Part shown: piece by piece, positions 37,695-47,330 of the stretch | Layout of the letters: every line of letters starts with the position of its first letter | Numbering within the stretch: position 1 is the stretch's first letter | Assembly: GCF_016925495.1 (NCBI RefSeq) | Contig: NZ_CP070491.1 | Coordinates: 2,480,001 to 2,544,000, forward strand | DNA length: 64,000 nucleotides | Origin: Methylococcus sp. EFPC2 | GTDB lineage: Bacteria; Pseudomonadota; Gammaproteobacteria; Methylococcales; Methylococcaceae | Reading direction: 5' to 3' | Program-made: the position numbers and the translations under genes | Notes under the pieces: model-generated | Seen by the model: only the letters and a program-made list of their open reading frames with translations | Told to the model about the DNA's origin: nothing | Databases searched by the model: none

Positions 37695-38689
37695 GGGCAC
37701 CTCGAAAAACTCCAATTTTCATGAAAATCGGGCTTAAATTGCGTAAGCATACCGGTGCTCGCTCCGCTTTAATGCCCTTCGGGGCGATTCCGTCGTCTTG
37801 TCAGCCCCCCGACTTCCCGCGTTGGGAGTTTCCCGGGCGAGACTGGGCCTCAAAAGGCCACGACGCCCTGCCGGCTTCAGGTAATCCAGCCGCTTTTCGA
37901 AATGTTAGCTGTTGTGGGCGACGGCGGTACCGGCCTCGATCTTGCGGATGAGCCTGTAGCGCTTGTCGATGTAGATGGGGGGTCGTAGCCGTGGTGGCTC
38001 TTGCCGTGTTTCTGGGTCCAGGCGGCGTCCAGGTTTTTTTGCCACCGCTTCGCCGGCTTCCAATCGGCCGACCGGCGTTCTGCCGAAGCTGCGCCTTGTC
38101 CTCCCCGGCTGTAATTCTGCTGCGGTGCGGGCACCAGGGTAGCGTCGGTGACATGACCGTCGCGGGCGATGTAGCCGTGTTTGAGCAAATGCCGCTCGAT
38201 CTCCTCGAGCGTCGCCTGAGTCCCGACCTTCCTGATGCGGTTCTCGAAGATCACACCGTGGTACGCTCCGGAATGCCGGCCGTATCGCTCGAGCCGCAGA
38301 AACGCGGGAATTCATCCGGACCAGCCCTTGGTATTCCATCTGTTCGCCCGAGAGATGTTCACCTGCTTGAGAAACAGGGGCGTAACAGGACCTTGATGGG
38401 AAACGGCAAACGACCTGCCAGCGTGCTCGACGGACGGGGCTCCACTCGTCCACTTCCGCCGCCAAGGCGGCAAAGTCAATGTGCGTTTCGAATGCCAGCA
38501 GCGGATCGCCCATCCGGTCGCTCTTCTCCGTGCGCAAATCCGCCGCAAACACATCGGTCTTGATCGCCGGTCCTCGGGGACTTGGACGTCTTTAGGCGTG
38601 GTTCATAACGGTAACGCAGTACAACTTGTAGGCGATGGTTCGGACTTTACCGGGTGCATGGCGGGCAACCGAGGTTTTTCGAGCTCCCC
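37695..38689. mobile_element. IS5-type insertion sequence, decayed
   Basis: The left end gggcacctcgaaaaac (37695-37710) and the right end gtttttcgagctcccc (38674-38689) form an imperfect inverted pair bounding about 1.0 kb. The transposase inside is broken. No clear target duplication was seen. It sits between the amidotransferase operon and the truncated pyrX. Confidence 0.7.
37877..38560 (-). pseudogene. Broken IS5-type transposase
   Basis: Joined minus-strand frames give DVFAADLRTEKSDRMGDPLLAFETHIDFAALAAEVDEW, then FLKQVNISRANRWNTK (normally FLKQVYNLSDEQMEYQ), followed by LEEIERHLLKHGYIARDGHVTDATLVPAPQQNYS and KNLDAAWTQKHGKSHHGYDPP. These match the N-terminal and first DDE parts of IS5-group transposases. 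Several frameshifts are present, and the C-terminal catalytic part is missing or reduced. Confidence 0.78.
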
Positions 38690-38780
38690 TTAAGATGAGA
38701 AAACTTCCTTATCAAGGGGTACCTTATGTGACACAAACAATGGAAAGGCGTTTGCCCTGTCGGTGCAGTGTACGCTAACA

Positions 38781-39962
38781 CTAGCCAGACAAAACGAATG
38801 TTTGAGCGTGAAACCCCACGCTGGGATCAAACAAACATAGGTCGGCATGACTTCCGGATGTGAGTGCTCCTCCGGCTTTAGCCAGCACTTGAATCGGACC
38901 ATGGCTCAAACAGCCGAGGGCTGTTTGCAAGTCGAGCACGCCTATATCCACCAAACCGAAAGTTAAGGGTAGCAGCAGCTCCAGCGCCGGCAAACCGGGA
39001 GCGATGGACTGAAACGAATCCAACTTCGCATCAAGTCCATGCGGCTGATGATCCGAACAAATGGCGCTGATGACGCCAGTTTTCACTCCGGCACGCAGGG
39101 CATCCCGGTCGGCTTCTGTGCGATAGGGAGGAATGACGTGAGCTTGCGCATTGAAGCCGTCGAGCGACTCTTCGGTGTAATGCAGATGGTGTATACCGAC
39201 GTCAGCGGTGACGGACAACCCACGCGCTTGCGCCTCGGCAATCAACTCCACAGAACGGGCGGTACTCAACTGGCCGAAGTGAACGCGGCCACGCACTTCC
39301 TCGACCAAGGCCAGGGTCTGGGCGATGGCGACCGTTTCCGCCGAAGCCGGAATGCCTGGAAGTCCCAGGCGGGTGGCGACGGCACCTTCGTGCGCGCAGC
39401 CGCCGGCACTGAGCCAGGGATCGTTGGGCCGGATGATGACGACCAGACCGCAATCTGCCGCGTATTCCAGCGCGCGGCGCATGACCAGGGTGTTGGCCAT
39501 GGGGGCCTCGCCGTTGCTGACCGCCAGGCAACCGGCCTCCTTGAGCGCGCGCATTTCGCTGAGATCTTTGCCGTTCAGCCCTCTGGTCAGCGCTCCTATC
39601 GGATGCACCCGGCAATAGCCGGCTTCTTCGGCTTTTTCGCGGATCAGATTGACCACGGCGGACGTGTCGATGATGGGGTCCATGTCGGGAGGACAGAACA
39701 AGTCGGTTATCCCGGCCGAGGCGGCGGACTTGATTTCCTCGGCGATCCGCGAGGGATTGCGCAACCGAGCACACAGGTCCACGAAACCCGGACAAACTAT
39801 CTTGCCGCTAGCGTCGACGACCTTCTCAACGAGAAAACCGTCCGGCCGATGGCCAACCGCGACGATAGTGCCGTCGGCAATATAGACGTCGGCGATGGCG
39901 TCGAAATTGGCGGCCGGATCGATGACCCGACCGCCCTGGATGATCAGACGCTGGTCGCTCAT
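38781..39962 (-). CDS. pyrX: Dihydroorotase-like PyrX (non-catalytic type), C-terminally truncated
   Basis: A 393-residue amidohydrolase-fold protein next to pyrB. The metal-binding HxH expected after PGF-D is replaced by LCARLRNP, so the zinc site is lost. This is the known non-catalytic PyrC'/PyrX type that, in Pseudomonas, is needed for assembly or stability of aspartate transcarbamoylase. The family normally continues about 30 residues past the ADLCLFDP motif; here the frame ends 14 residues later in an unrelated [10 protein letters not shown] tail, at the border of the accessory island. Its ATG overlaps the pyrB stop. Whether the shortened protein still folds is unknown. Confidence 0.87.
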   Translation of the reverse strand: MSDQRLIIQGGRVIDPAANFDAIADVYIADGTIVAVGHRPDGFLVEKVVDASGKIVCPGFVDLCARLRNPSRIAEEIKSAASAGITDLFCPPDMDPIIDTSAVVNLIREKAEEAGYCRVHPIGALTRGLNGKDLSEMRALKEAGCLAVSNGEAPMANTLVMRRALEYAADCGLVVIIRPNDPWLSAGGCAHEGAVATRLGLPGIPASAETVAIAQTLALVEEVRGRVHFGQLSTARSVELIAEAQARGLSVTADVGIHHLHYTEESLDGFNAQAHVIPPYRTEADRDALRAGVKTGVISAICSDHQPHGLDAKLDSFQSIAPGLPALELLLPLTFGLVDIGVLDLQTALGCLSHGPIQVLAKAGGALTSGSHADLCLFDPSVGFHAQTFVLSG

Positions 39963-40939
39963 GCTGCTTCTGCCCTGGCGAGGTCATCCTGGCCGCGCAG
40001 CACCATGGACATCACCGCCATGCGGACGGCGATGCCGTTGCTGACTTGCTGCAGTATGACCGATTGCGGGCCGTCGGCGACCCGCGAGTCGATTTCGATG
40101 CCGCGGTTGATGGGGCCGGGATGCATTACGATGGCATCGGGCTTTGCCTTGGCCAATCGGGCTTCGGTCAATCCGTAACTGGCGAAATATTCGTTCACGC
40201 TGGGAAGGAAAGCGCCGCTCATGCGTTCTTTTTGCAAACGCAGCATGATCACCACGTCCACATCGTCCAGGCCGGCATCCAGGTCGTTGAAGACGGTCAC
40301 ACCCAGTTTTTCGATACCGACCGGCATCAGCGTACGAGGACCGACCACGCGCACCTCGGCAGCTCCCAAGATATTGAGTGCATGGATTTCCGAGCGGGCC
40401 ACACGCGAATGCAAGATATCGCCGACGATGGCTACTTTCAGGGGCGCAATGTCGCCTTTGATCTTGCGGATCGTAAACATGTCCAGCATGGCTTGGGTCG
40501 GGTGCGCATGTCGGCCGTCGCCGGCATTGACCACGCTGATGTGCGGGGCAACATGGCGGGCGATGAAGTGTGCCGCGCCGCTTTCGGCATGGCGTACCAC
40601 GAACATATCGACGTGCATGGCCTCAAGATTGCGTATGGTGTCGAGCAGGCTTTCGCCTTTGGAAGTCGCCGATGTCGCAATGTTGAGATTAAGAACGTCG
40701 GCCGAGAGCCGCTTGGCGGCCAGTTCGAAGGTCGTGCGGGTCCGTGTGCTATTTTCGAAAAACAGATTGACGACCGTCTTGCCTCGTAACAACGGGACTT
40801 TTTTGACCTGCTGCTCGGTAACGCTGGCGAAGGATTCTGCGGTATCCATGATACGGATCAGCAACTCCCGGCTGAGTCCTTCGATGGTCAGGAAATGGCG
40901 CAGCCGGCCGGTTTCGTCGAACTGTAGGTTCTGGCTCAT
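39959..40939 (-). CDS. pyrB: Aspartate transcarbamoylase catalytic subunit
   Basis: PyrB condenses aspartate and carbamoyl phosphate in the second step of pyrimidine synthesis. It has 326 residues with the carbamoyl-phosphate motif [24 protein letters not shown], and [11 protein letters not shown]. The start ATG 40939 is set by GGAGG 8 bases upstream; an upstream in-frame start would overlap pyrR and add a low-complexity tail. The N-terminal extension fits the Pseudomonas-type ATCase, which associates with the PyrX partner encoded next. Confidence 0.96.
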   Translation of the reverse strand: MSQNLQFDETGRLRHFLTIEGLSRELLIRIMDTAESFASVTEQQVKKVPLLRGKTVVNLFFENSTRTRTTFELAAKRLSADVLNLNIATSATSKGESLLDTIRNLEAMHVDMFVVRHAESGAAHFIARHVAPHISVVNAGDGRHAHPTQAMLDMFTIRKIKGDIAPLKVAIVGDILHSRVARSEIHALNILGAAEVRVVGPRTLMPVGIEKLGVTVFNDLDAGLDDVDVVIMLRLQKERMSGAFLPSVNEYFASYGLTEARLAKAKPDAIVMHPGPINRGIEIDSRVADGPQSVILQQVSNGIAVRMAVMSMVLRGQDDLARAEAA

Positions 40940-41469
40940 GCCAACGCCCTCCTGTCCGGCCCGGCCTGCTGGATGTTCAAGGCCATGGGTTCGGGCCCGG
41001 TCAGCTTGATGCGCCGCCCTCCGGACAATTCGATCCGCTGCCCGACGCAATCCGGCTGTAGGGGTATCTGCCGGCCATTGCGTTCGATCAACACGCCCAG
41101 CAGCACCTGTGCCGGTCTGCCGTAATCGAAGATTTCGTTGAGCGCCGCCCGTACGGTGCGCCCGGTATAGAAAACATCGTCGATCAGGATGACATCCCTG
41201 CCCTCGACGCGAAACGGCAATTTGCTGGACTGCACCTGGGGATGCATGCCGATCTGGGAGAAATCGTCGCGGTAAAACGAAATATCGAGCAAGCCCAGAG
41301 GGTCTCTCAAACCCAGGCGCTCGTGCAGTATGCGAGCAACCCAGGCACCGCCGGTGTGGATGCCTATCATGACCGGGTCGGTCAGGCCGCGCACGGCGAT
41401 CTGCCGCCGCAGTTCGGACTCCAGGCTGTCCAGCAGAACGGAGATGTTCAGACTCGCATCAGGCAGCAT
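40936..41469 (-). CDS. pyrR: PyrR bifunctional uracil phosphoribosyltransferase/regulator homologue
   Basis: A 177-residue type I phosphoribosyltransferase. The PRPP loop is [18 protein letters not shown] near residues 92-109. In Gram-positives PyrR binds pyr mRNA; in Pseudomonas-type operons its regulatory function is less clear. I start at ATG 41469, overlapping ruvX by 11 bases; the four-base overlap with pyrB suggests coupled translation. I see no PyrR attenuation hairpin in the leader of pyrB, which is only the coding overlap. Confidence 0.92.
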   Translation of the reverse strand: MLPDASLNISVLLDSLESELRRQIAVRGLTDPVMIGIHTGGAWVARILHERLGLRDPLGLLDISFYRDDFSQIGMHPQVQSSKLPFRVEGRDVILIDDVFYTGRTVRAALNEIFDYGRPAQVLLGVLIERNGRQIPLQPDCVGQRIELSGGRRIKLTGPEPMALNIQQAGPDRRALA

Positions 41470-41947
41470 CGCCGGCCTCCCGATGGGCTGCCACGCGCAG
41501 CCAGGTCTGCAATATGAGCTGAGCGGCGATGGCATCTTTGAACTTGACGAAAGTAGACGATTGTTTCATGCGATTGTCATAGAACACGTCGCGCGATTCC
41601 AAGGTGGTGTAGGTTTCATCGATCGTATACACGGGCAGGCGGTAGCGGCCTTCCAACTGCCGGCAAAAACGCAGGGTGGGCTGAGTGATCGGGTTTTCCG
41701 TGCCGTCCAGCTGATAGGCCAGACCCACCACGAAACCACACGGCCGCCACGTCTCGACCAGTCGGCCTATGGCCTGCCATTTGATCTCCTGGCTCTGTAC
41801 CCGGATGGTTTCGAGCGCGGTGGCACCGCCGGTGACACGCTGGCCCACGGCCACGCCTATGCTCTTGTTGCCGAAGTCGAAGCCCAAATAGGTTTGCCCG
41901 GCAACCACGGGCGCGAATGGATCGTGCCGCTGGGTCGTTTCAGCCAT
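41459..41947 (-). CDS. ruvX: Putative Holliday junction resolvase RuvX/YqgF
   Basis: A 162-residue RNase H-fold protein with GFDFGNKSIGVAVG at the N-terminus (first catalytic Asp), VVGLAYQLDGTE, and DETYTTLES with the second Asp/Glu set. RuvX/YqgF is implicated in 16S rRNA 5'-end maturation in several bacteria, besides its proposed junction-resolving activity. It overlaps algH by 8 bases upstream and pyrR by 11 bases downstream, so the set is one transcription unit. Confidence 0.94.
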   Translation of the reverse strand: MAETTQRHDPFAPVVAGQTYLGFDFGNKSIGVAVGQRVTGGATALETIRVQSQEIKWQAIGRLVETWRPCGFVVGLAYQLDGTENPITQPTLRFCRQLEGRYRLPVYTIDETYTTLESRDVFYDNRMKQSSTFVKFKDAIAAQLILQTWLRVAAHREAGDAA

Positions 41948-42506
41948 GGCCGGCTTGCGTGGTGAGCAGGGAAATGTCTATCCCCACCGACTCGGCCGCG
42001 GCTCTCCAGCGCTGGGCGGAGGGGTGCTCGAATATGATGTTTTTGTCGGCCGGGGCATTCAGCCACGCGTTTTCGACGATTTCACGCTCGAGTTGCCCCT
42101 TGCTCCAACCGGCATAACCCAAGGCCACCAGGACCTTTTTCGGGCCTTCGCCACGCGCCATGGCTTCGAGTATGTCGCGCGACGTCGTCAGGGAAATTCC
42201 CTCGGTAACCTGCAAGGTGGTATCCCACTGGCCGGGCGCATCGTGCAGCACAAAACCGCGCTCGGGTTGCACCGGCCCGCCGAAATAAACCGGCGTGTTA
42301 CCCATTTCCGGCTCGCGTACCTCGATATTCATTTGCTGCATGATATCGCTCAGCGTCAGATCGGAGGGACGATTGACGATGATGCCCAAAGCCCCCTCCT
42401 CGCTGTGCTGGCAGAGATAAGTCACGGTTTTGGCGAAAAAGGGGTCGGCCATGCCGGGCATGGCGATGAGAAAATGATTGGTCAGATTGACGTCGACTTC
42501 GATCAT
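41940..42506 (-). CDS. algH: YqgE/AlgH family protein
   Basis: A 188-residue conserved protein of the YqgE/AlgH family. Typical motifs are LTNHFLIAMPGMADPFFAKTV at the N-terminus, GALGIIVNRPSDLTLSDI, YFGGPVQPERGFVLH, and LGYAGWSKGQLEREI near the C-terminus. In Pseudomonas AlgH is linked to alginate regulation; the biochemical function is unknown. It sits between tonB and ruvX in the usual order. Confidence 0.94.
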   Translation of the reverse strand: MIEVDVNLTNHFLIAMPGMADPFFAKTVTYLCQHSEEGALGIIVNRPSDLTLSDIMQQMNIEVREPEMGNTPVYFGGPVQPERGFVLHDAPGQWDTTLQVTEGISLTTSRDILEAMARGEGPKKVLVALGYAGWSKGQLEREIVENAWLNAPADKNIIFEHPSAQRWRAAAESVGIDISLLTTQAGHG

Positions 42507-42551
42507 GAACGTAGTATGGGCCAGAAAATCGGCCTAGCAAGGCGGTAATGG

Positions 42552-43424
42552 TTACGGAGCGGTTTCGACACGATTATCGCCGAGAAACTTCCAGGTTCGG
42601 GTGACGATCAGCACGTCGGCGTCGTCTTTCAGTTCGGGCGGAAACGCCGCGAATGGCGAGGCCAGACGCACGATACGCACGGCCGCATCATCGAGCACGG
42701 GATAACCGGACGACCGCCGCACCTGAACGCTGTGCAGGCTGCCATCGGCCTTAATGCCCACGCTCAAGAGCAGGCTGCCGGACAAATTCTGCCGGCGCGC
42801 CTCGTCGGGGTAATTGAGATTGCCGATGCGCTCCACCTTGTCCTGCCAGGCCTGTTCATAGGCGGCCGCCTTGTATTTGTGGGCATTGACCGAATTGATA
42901 TATACCGTGCGCGGATGGCGGGCCTGCGCCGTCTGCGACTTGCTGAATTCGGCACTGAATTCCGAAATTTGTTGGCTTAGCATGTCGGCGGTGATATGCG
43001 GGCGCTCGACGTCGGTCCGCACTTCGCTGCCGCTATCCTCCGCCACTTTTTTTTCGGACTTAGCTTGCCCGAGCACCGGCCTAGGGCGCGCTTCGGGGGC
43101 CCGCGCCAGATTCGGCGCGGGCGCGATGTTGCGTCCCTTGCCGGTCTTGGGGACGGGCTCCGCCTTGGGTATGGCCTTGTGCTCCGCTTCTCCGCTGCCA
43201 AACTGATGTTCCGGCGCGAGATAATCCGCCTTCTCGGGCGCGACCGGCGAAGGGGTATGCACCAAGGCGATCTCGAGGGACTTGCGTATCTTCTCAGGCT
43301 TCGGCAGATCAAAGCCCACGCCCAGAATCAAAACGGCATGCAAAATCGCCGCGGCCACCAGCATGACCAGTAAACGGTCGGTCGATTTCCAGCTGGCGCC
43401 ATTCACGATAAGCGCTGCCGTCAA
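42552..43424 (-). CDS. tonB: Energy transducer TonB-like protein
   Basis: A 290-residue protein with an N-terminal membrane anchor (LLVMLVAAAILHAVLILGVGF), a Pro/Lys/Glu-rich periplasmic linker (about residues 60-140), and a C-terminal TonB domain with NLNYPDEARRQNLSGSLLLSVGI and VRRSSGYPVLDDAAVRIV. It couples the proton-motive force to outer-membrane receptors. The gene order gshB-tonB-algH matches Pseudomonas. It overlaps the gshB stop by an ATGA. No exbBD is present here. Confidence 0.92.
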   Translation of the reverse strand: MTAALIVNGASWKSTDRLLVMLVAAAILHAVLILGVGFDLPKPEKIRKSLEIALVHTPSPVAPEKADYLAPEHQFGSGEAEHKAIPKAEPVPKTGKGRNIAPAPNLARAPEARPRPVLGQAKSEKKVAEDSGSEVRTDVERPHITADMLSQQISEFSAEFSKSQTAQARHPRTVYINSVNAHKYKAAAYEQAWQDKVERIGNLNYPDEARRQNLSGSLLLSVGIKADGSLHSVQVRRSSGYPVLDDAAVRIVRLASPFAAFPPELKDDADVLIVTRTWKFLGDNRVETAP

Positions 43425-44371
43425 GTCCGCACCGTGGTCTCGATATAATCCATCAGCAAACCGGCGATATTAAGCCCGAACCGTTGATCCAACTCCTGCA
43501 CGCAGGTCGGACTGGTCACGTTGACCTCGGTCAGATAATCGCCGATGACATCCAGGCCGACGAACACCAGGCCTCGCTCACGCAGGGTCGGGCCGACTTG
43601 TTCGACGATCCAGCGATCGCGGGCCGTCAGTTCTCGCCCCTCGGCCCGCCCGCCGGCCGCCAGGTTGCCGCGGCTCTCGCCTTCCGCCGGTATGCGCGCC
43701 AGCGCATAGGGCACCGCCTCGCCGTTGATCACGAGTATGCGTTTATCGCCATCGACGATCTCGGGCAGGTAACGTTGCGCCATCACGAAACGGCGATTGT
43801 GCTGGGTCATGGTCTCCAGTATCACGCTCAGATTGGGATCGCGCCTGTGGACCCGGAAGATGGACGCCCCTCCCATGCCGTCCAGTGGTTTCAACACGAT
43901 CTCTCCCTGCTCATCGAGAAACGCCCGGATACGCGCAGACTCCCTGGCCACCAGGGTTTCCGCGCAGCAATGGGAAAACCAGGCGGTAAACAGCTTCTCG
44001 TTGGCATCACGCAGGGAGCGCGGCTTGTTCACCACCCGCACGCCCCGGTTTTCCGCCGCCTCCAACAGATAGGTGGCGTAGATATACTCCTGGTCGAACG
44101 GAGGGTCTTTCCGCATCAGAACGACATCCAAGGCATCCAGGGGCACATCCTGCTCGCCGGCGAAGGAAAACCAGCCGGATGCGTCCCGCTGCACCGCCAA
44201 CCGGCGCATGCGGGCATGGGTACGGCCGTCGCGCAGATAGAGGTCGTTCACCTCCATGTAGTACAGCTCGAATCCCCTGGCCTGGGCTTCCAGCAATAAG
44301 GCGAAGCTGGTGTCTTTCTTGATGTTGATGGCGCCGATGGGATCCATGACGATCCCCAGTTTGATGCTCAT
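43421..44371 (-). CDS. gshB: Glutathione synthetase
   Basis: A 316-residue ATP-grasp enzyme that adds glycine to gamma-glutamylcysteine. The N-terminus KLGIVMDPIGAINIKKDTSFALLLEAQ is diagnostic for GshB. The ATP-binding PLDGMGGASIFRV and the C-terminal GLDVIGDYLTEVNVTSPT are present. It heads the gshB-tonB-algH-ruvX-pyrR-pyrB-pyrX operon. It diverges from rpmB across a 119-base gap. Confidence 0.97.
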   Translation of the reverse strand: MSIKLGIVMDPIGAINIKKDTSFALLLEAQARGFELYYMEVNDLYLRDGRTHARMRRLAVQRDASGWFSFAGEQDVPLDALDVVLMRKDPPFDQEYIYATYLLEAAENRGVRVVNKPRSLRDANEKLFTAWFSHCCAETLVARESARIRAFLDEQGEIVLKPLDGMGGASIFRVHRRDPNLSVILETMTQHNRRFVMAQRYLPEIVDGDKRILVINGEAVPYALARIPAEGESRGNLAAGGRAEGRELTARDRWIVEQVGPTLRERGLVFVGLDVIGDYLTEVNVTSPTCVQELDQRFGLNIAGLLMDYIETTVRT

Positions 44372-44411
44372 GCGGATGTGTTTTCGTGGTTTGGTCGCGG
44401 ACTAGGCAAAC

Positions 44412-44440
44412 TTGACTTCATCGCCGCCCTTCATTATAAA
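44412..44440 (+). promoter_or_regulatory. Sigma-70 promoter of rpmB-rpmG
   Basis: TTGACT (44412-44417) and TATAAA (44435-44440) are separated by exactly 17 bases and lie about 50 bases before the rpmB start, as expected for a strong ribosomal-protein promoter. Confidence 0.78.
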
Positions 44441-44490
44441 GCTGCGTTTCAATGAATCCCCGCTAGACGACTCTGATCAGAGGTTAACCC

Positions 44491-44727
44491 ATGTCTAAAA
44501 TCTGCCAGGTAACAGGCAAGCGACGTATTGTAGGCCATAACGTCTCGCACGCTAACAACAAGACCAAAAGAATCTTCAACCCCAATTTGCACGACCGCCG
44601 CTTCTGGGTCGAAAGCGAGAGCCGCTGGGTGCGGTTGCGCGTATCCAATCAAGGCCTCAGGATCATCGACAAGAACGGCATCGACAGCGTGTTGGCCGAT
44701 ATCCGCAAGCGCGGCGAGAGTGTTTAA
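44491..44727 (+). CDS. rpmB: 50S ribosomal protein L28
   Basis: A 78-residue large-subunit protein starting [26 protein letters not shown], the standard L28 N-terminus. GAGG lies 7-8 bases before the ATG. It is followed by rpmG after 11 bases, the usual gene pair. Confidence 0.98.
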   Translation: MSKICQVTGKRRIVGHNVSHANNKTKRIFNPNLHDRRFWVESESRWVRLRVSNQGLRIIDKNGIDSVLADIRKRGESV

Positions 44728-44738
44728 GGAGTTCAACC

Positions 44739-44894
44739 ATGCGTGACAAAATCAAGCTCATTTCCAGCGCCGGTACCGGGCACTTTTACACCACCACGAA
44801 AAACAAGCGCACCACGCCCGAAAAGCTCGAGATCAAGAAATTCGATCCCGTCGTGCGGCAGCATGTGATCTACAAGGAAGGCAAGATCAAGTAA
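44739..44894 (+). CDS. rpmG: 50S ribosomal protein L33
   Basis: A 51-residue protein beginning [20 protein letters not shown] and ending YKEGKIK, standard for L33. The zinc-binding cysteines are absent, so it is the Cys-minus form. AAGGAG lies 8-9 bases upstream, directly after the rpmB stop. Confidence 0.98.
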   Translation: MRDKIKLISSAGTGHFYTTTKNKRTTPEKLEIKKFDPVVRQHVIYKEGKIK

Positions 44895-44991
44895 GTCTTA
44901 GCCTGCGGAACGCTGAGGCTCCGAATCTGGGGGCCTCCGACGCAGTCTCCAATCAAACGGTAATCCTGGGTACTCTCGCGGAGATACCCCG

Positions 44992-47121
44992 CTATTGCGG
45001 AACTCCGAACTCCGTCAACAATTGGCGGGTCAGTTCTCGTCCGTATCCCGTGCCAACGGCCAGAGCTGACAGCAAGGCCGCGCCGAACACGATTCCGATG
45101 AGGGCAAATAAGGCTTTCGCCCCCCAGCCGGCACTCGCTGTCTTTCCCGGTCCGACCTGCCCCCCTTCAACCTGGCCCAAGCGCTCGACCTCCCACGACA
45201 GCAAGCGCTGCTGGGCGGCATCCAGCTCTCCTTTCAGGCGAGACACCTCTTTCTCGGAGCTGCGCAGCTTGGCGTGCATGGCCATCACGTCCGTGGTCGC
45301 CTGTTCCCTCACGGTTTCCAGTTCGGCGCGCAAGGATAGCGTTTCCTCGCTCTCATCTTCCCCACCCTGCTGCCGCTCGACGAACTCGCGCACCACGGCA
45401 CTCAACTCGGCCACCTGAGCCTCCAACTCCTGTCGACGTGCTGAGGCATCCAGCTTTTCCCGCTCCAAGACGGCAAGCTGTTCCCTTAAGCCCTCGAGAT
45501 CCGGATGAGCCGACGGGCCACCCGATTTCTGTGCGATGACGATTTCCCGCTGCGCCCGCAAAGCTTGTTCGAGCGCTTCCTTTTCGGCGATCAAGGCCCG
45601 CCGCTCGGTCTCGTAATCATGCTGTGCCGTCCGGGCTTCCGCCAATTCGCCTTCCAGCCCCTCACGCTTGGCCTCCTCCGCGGCCAAGCGATCGCGCCAT
45701 TCAGTCAATTCGGTCGCGCCTGGCTGGGCATCCGCACGCTGTTTCAACTCATGTTCCAGAGCCGCGGCACGGGAGCCGGCTTCTTCCGTTTCACGTTTCA
45801 GGAGAGCGATCTGCTCGTTCAACGCCCGCTCCGCCTCGCGCCCTTCAGTCCCGGCGCGCTGTAGGTCTGCCAACGCGCCCTTGACGGAATCCAACTCGCC
45901 CAGCAGCCTGTGGTTCTCCTGACTCAAGGACTCCACATCCTTCAGGCGTCTGCTCTCCCCGGGAGCACTGGGCTGAACGGGCTCGCTGAACGCCGGCCGC
46001 GACGGAGCGATTTCATGGGCGGCAGGCGGCGCCGCGGCGGCGCCGGTTTCCAGGTCTTGAACACCAATGCCGCTCATGCCGCCCTTCAAGACCAGCGCAT
46101 CGAAATGGTTGCGGATGAGCAGGAATGCCGCCGCCTCGCTCAAACGGCCGGTTTCGCATACGAGTACGTAGGGCCGATCACGTCCGAGGGCGCCCAGATC
46201 GACCCGCAAGCGGAAAAATGGAATGTTGCTGGCCCCCGGCAGGTGGCCTTCCTCGTACAAGTCCGGTGAACGGACATCCAGCAGATGCGCTCCCTCGCTC
46301 ACCATATGGCGTGCCTTGGCCAAATCAACCATCGTGATGACCGGATCCTTCACCAGCTTGAGAAAATCGGTCTTGTTCAACCGCAGTAAGGCCCCCTTGC
46401 TGGTCATGGTCACGGTCACATTGCGCGGCTGCTCGGAGATCAGCGCGTCTTCGCCGAAGGTGTCGCACGTCCTGAGTTCCGCCAGCTTCACCTCGCGCGC
46501 CAACCGTGACGGTTTGCGCGTCAGCTGGCATCGGCCTTTCTTGATGATGTAGTAATAATCGCCCGGCTCGTCCTGATGAATGATTTCCTGACCAGCCTGC
46601 ACCGGCACTTCCTCTAGCTTGCTGAGTATCTGTTGCAAATTGGCCGGCGGAAGCCGTTGGAAAATGGGGGATTTTAGCAAGGTGGTGACCCAGTCCCCCG
46701 TCGACTCTTCGGGCAGATCGCTGACCTCGTAAGTCGCAACCCCGCCCACCCGGTGATTGGGCTGGTTGACGTAATCCGAATCGACCCGCACATAGCGCAC
46801 CTTGTCCCTGGCTATGGCGGATACCTTGCGCGGAATTTGGTGCGCCAGGGCGAATTTCGCCGATTCGCTGCCGCCACTGATGGTTTCCATCTCCATGCCT
46901 CCCGCCTGCAGGGAAACGGTTCCGCTCAGTACGTAAACGAACTCGTTTTTCGCGTCGCCTTGGCTGAATAATACGGTACCGCGCGGAGCCTCTTCGATAC
47001 CGATGTCAGCGCACAATTTTTCGAAGCGATCGGCCGAAAGTATGTTGAGCGGAATCAATCGGCGCAAATCCTGCGCATCTTGAGCGGTGACGGCGAAAGA
47101 CATAGCGATGGAAGCCCCCAT
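44992..47121 (-). CDS. Tail-anchored protein with two cNMP-binding domains, a rhodanese domain and a long coiled coil
   Basis: A 709-residue multidomain protein. Two cyclic-nucleotide-binding folds occupy about residues 15-120 (VLFSQGDAKNEFVYVLSGTVSL) and 150-265. Only the second has a phosphate-binding cassette-like FGEDALISEQPRNVTV, so only it is likely to bind cAMP or cGMP. A rhodanese domain follows (about 270-360), with the active-site Cys in VLVCETGRLSEAA. A long charged coiled coil (about 400-660) precedes a C-terminal membrane helix (ALFALIGIVFGAALLSALAVG). The combination suggests a membrane-attached sensor or scaffold; no enzyme output domain is present. It diverges from degQ. The start is uncertain by six residues (47121 or 47103). 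Confidence 0.85.
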   Translation of the reverse strand: MGASIAMSFAVTAQDAQDLRRLIPLNILSADRFEKLCADIGIEEAPRGTVLFSQGDAKNEFVYVLSGTVSLQAGGMEMETISGGSESAKFALAHQIPRKVSAIARDKVRYVRVDSDYVNQPNHRVGGVATYEVSDLPEESTGDWVTTLLKSPIFQRLPPANLQQILSKLEEVPVQAGQEIIHQDEPGDYYYIIKKGRCQLTRKPSRLAREVKLAELRTCDTFGEDALISEQPRNVTVTMTSKGALLRLNKTDFLKLVKDPVITMVDLAKARHMVSEGAHLLDVRSPDLYEEGHLPGASNIPFFRLRVDLGALGRDRPYVLVCETGRLSEAAAFLLIRNHFDALVLKGGMSGIGVQDLETGAAAAPPAAHEIAPSRPAFSEPVQPSAPGESRRLKDVESLSQENHRLLGELDSVKGALADLQRAGTEGREAERALNEQIALLKRETEEAGSRAAALEHELKQRADAQPGATELTEWRDRLAAEEAKREGLEGELAEARTAQHDYETERRALIAEKEALEQALRAQREIVIAQKSGGPSAHPDLEGLREQLAVLEREKLDASARRQELEAQVAELSAVVREFVERQQGGEDESEETLSLRAELETVREQATTDVMAMHAKLRSSEKEVSRLKGELDAAQQRLLSWEVERLGQVEGGQVGPGKTASAGWGAKALFALIGIVFGAALLSALAVGTGYGRELTRQLLTEFGVPQ

Positions 47122-47330
47122 GCTGACAGAAGCGAGTGAAAACGAAGTCCCTGAGGCGGCCTTTACCCGGTATGCGCAGGCGGCCGCCCGTGTGCGGTGA
47201 ACCGGGCTTACTTATAATAGTCGAAAGCGTGTCAGCGATAGCAGCCGGCTTTGGCGGCCTTGCCACAAACCCTTGCGCATAGAGCGACAACCTTAGACCC
47301 ACTCATGACATCGCCCCGAGGTATTCATAA

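Noticed and set aside
40940-41050. Longer PyrB N-terminus
   Set aside because: It would overlap pyrR out of frame; GGAGG before ATG 40939 marks the true start.
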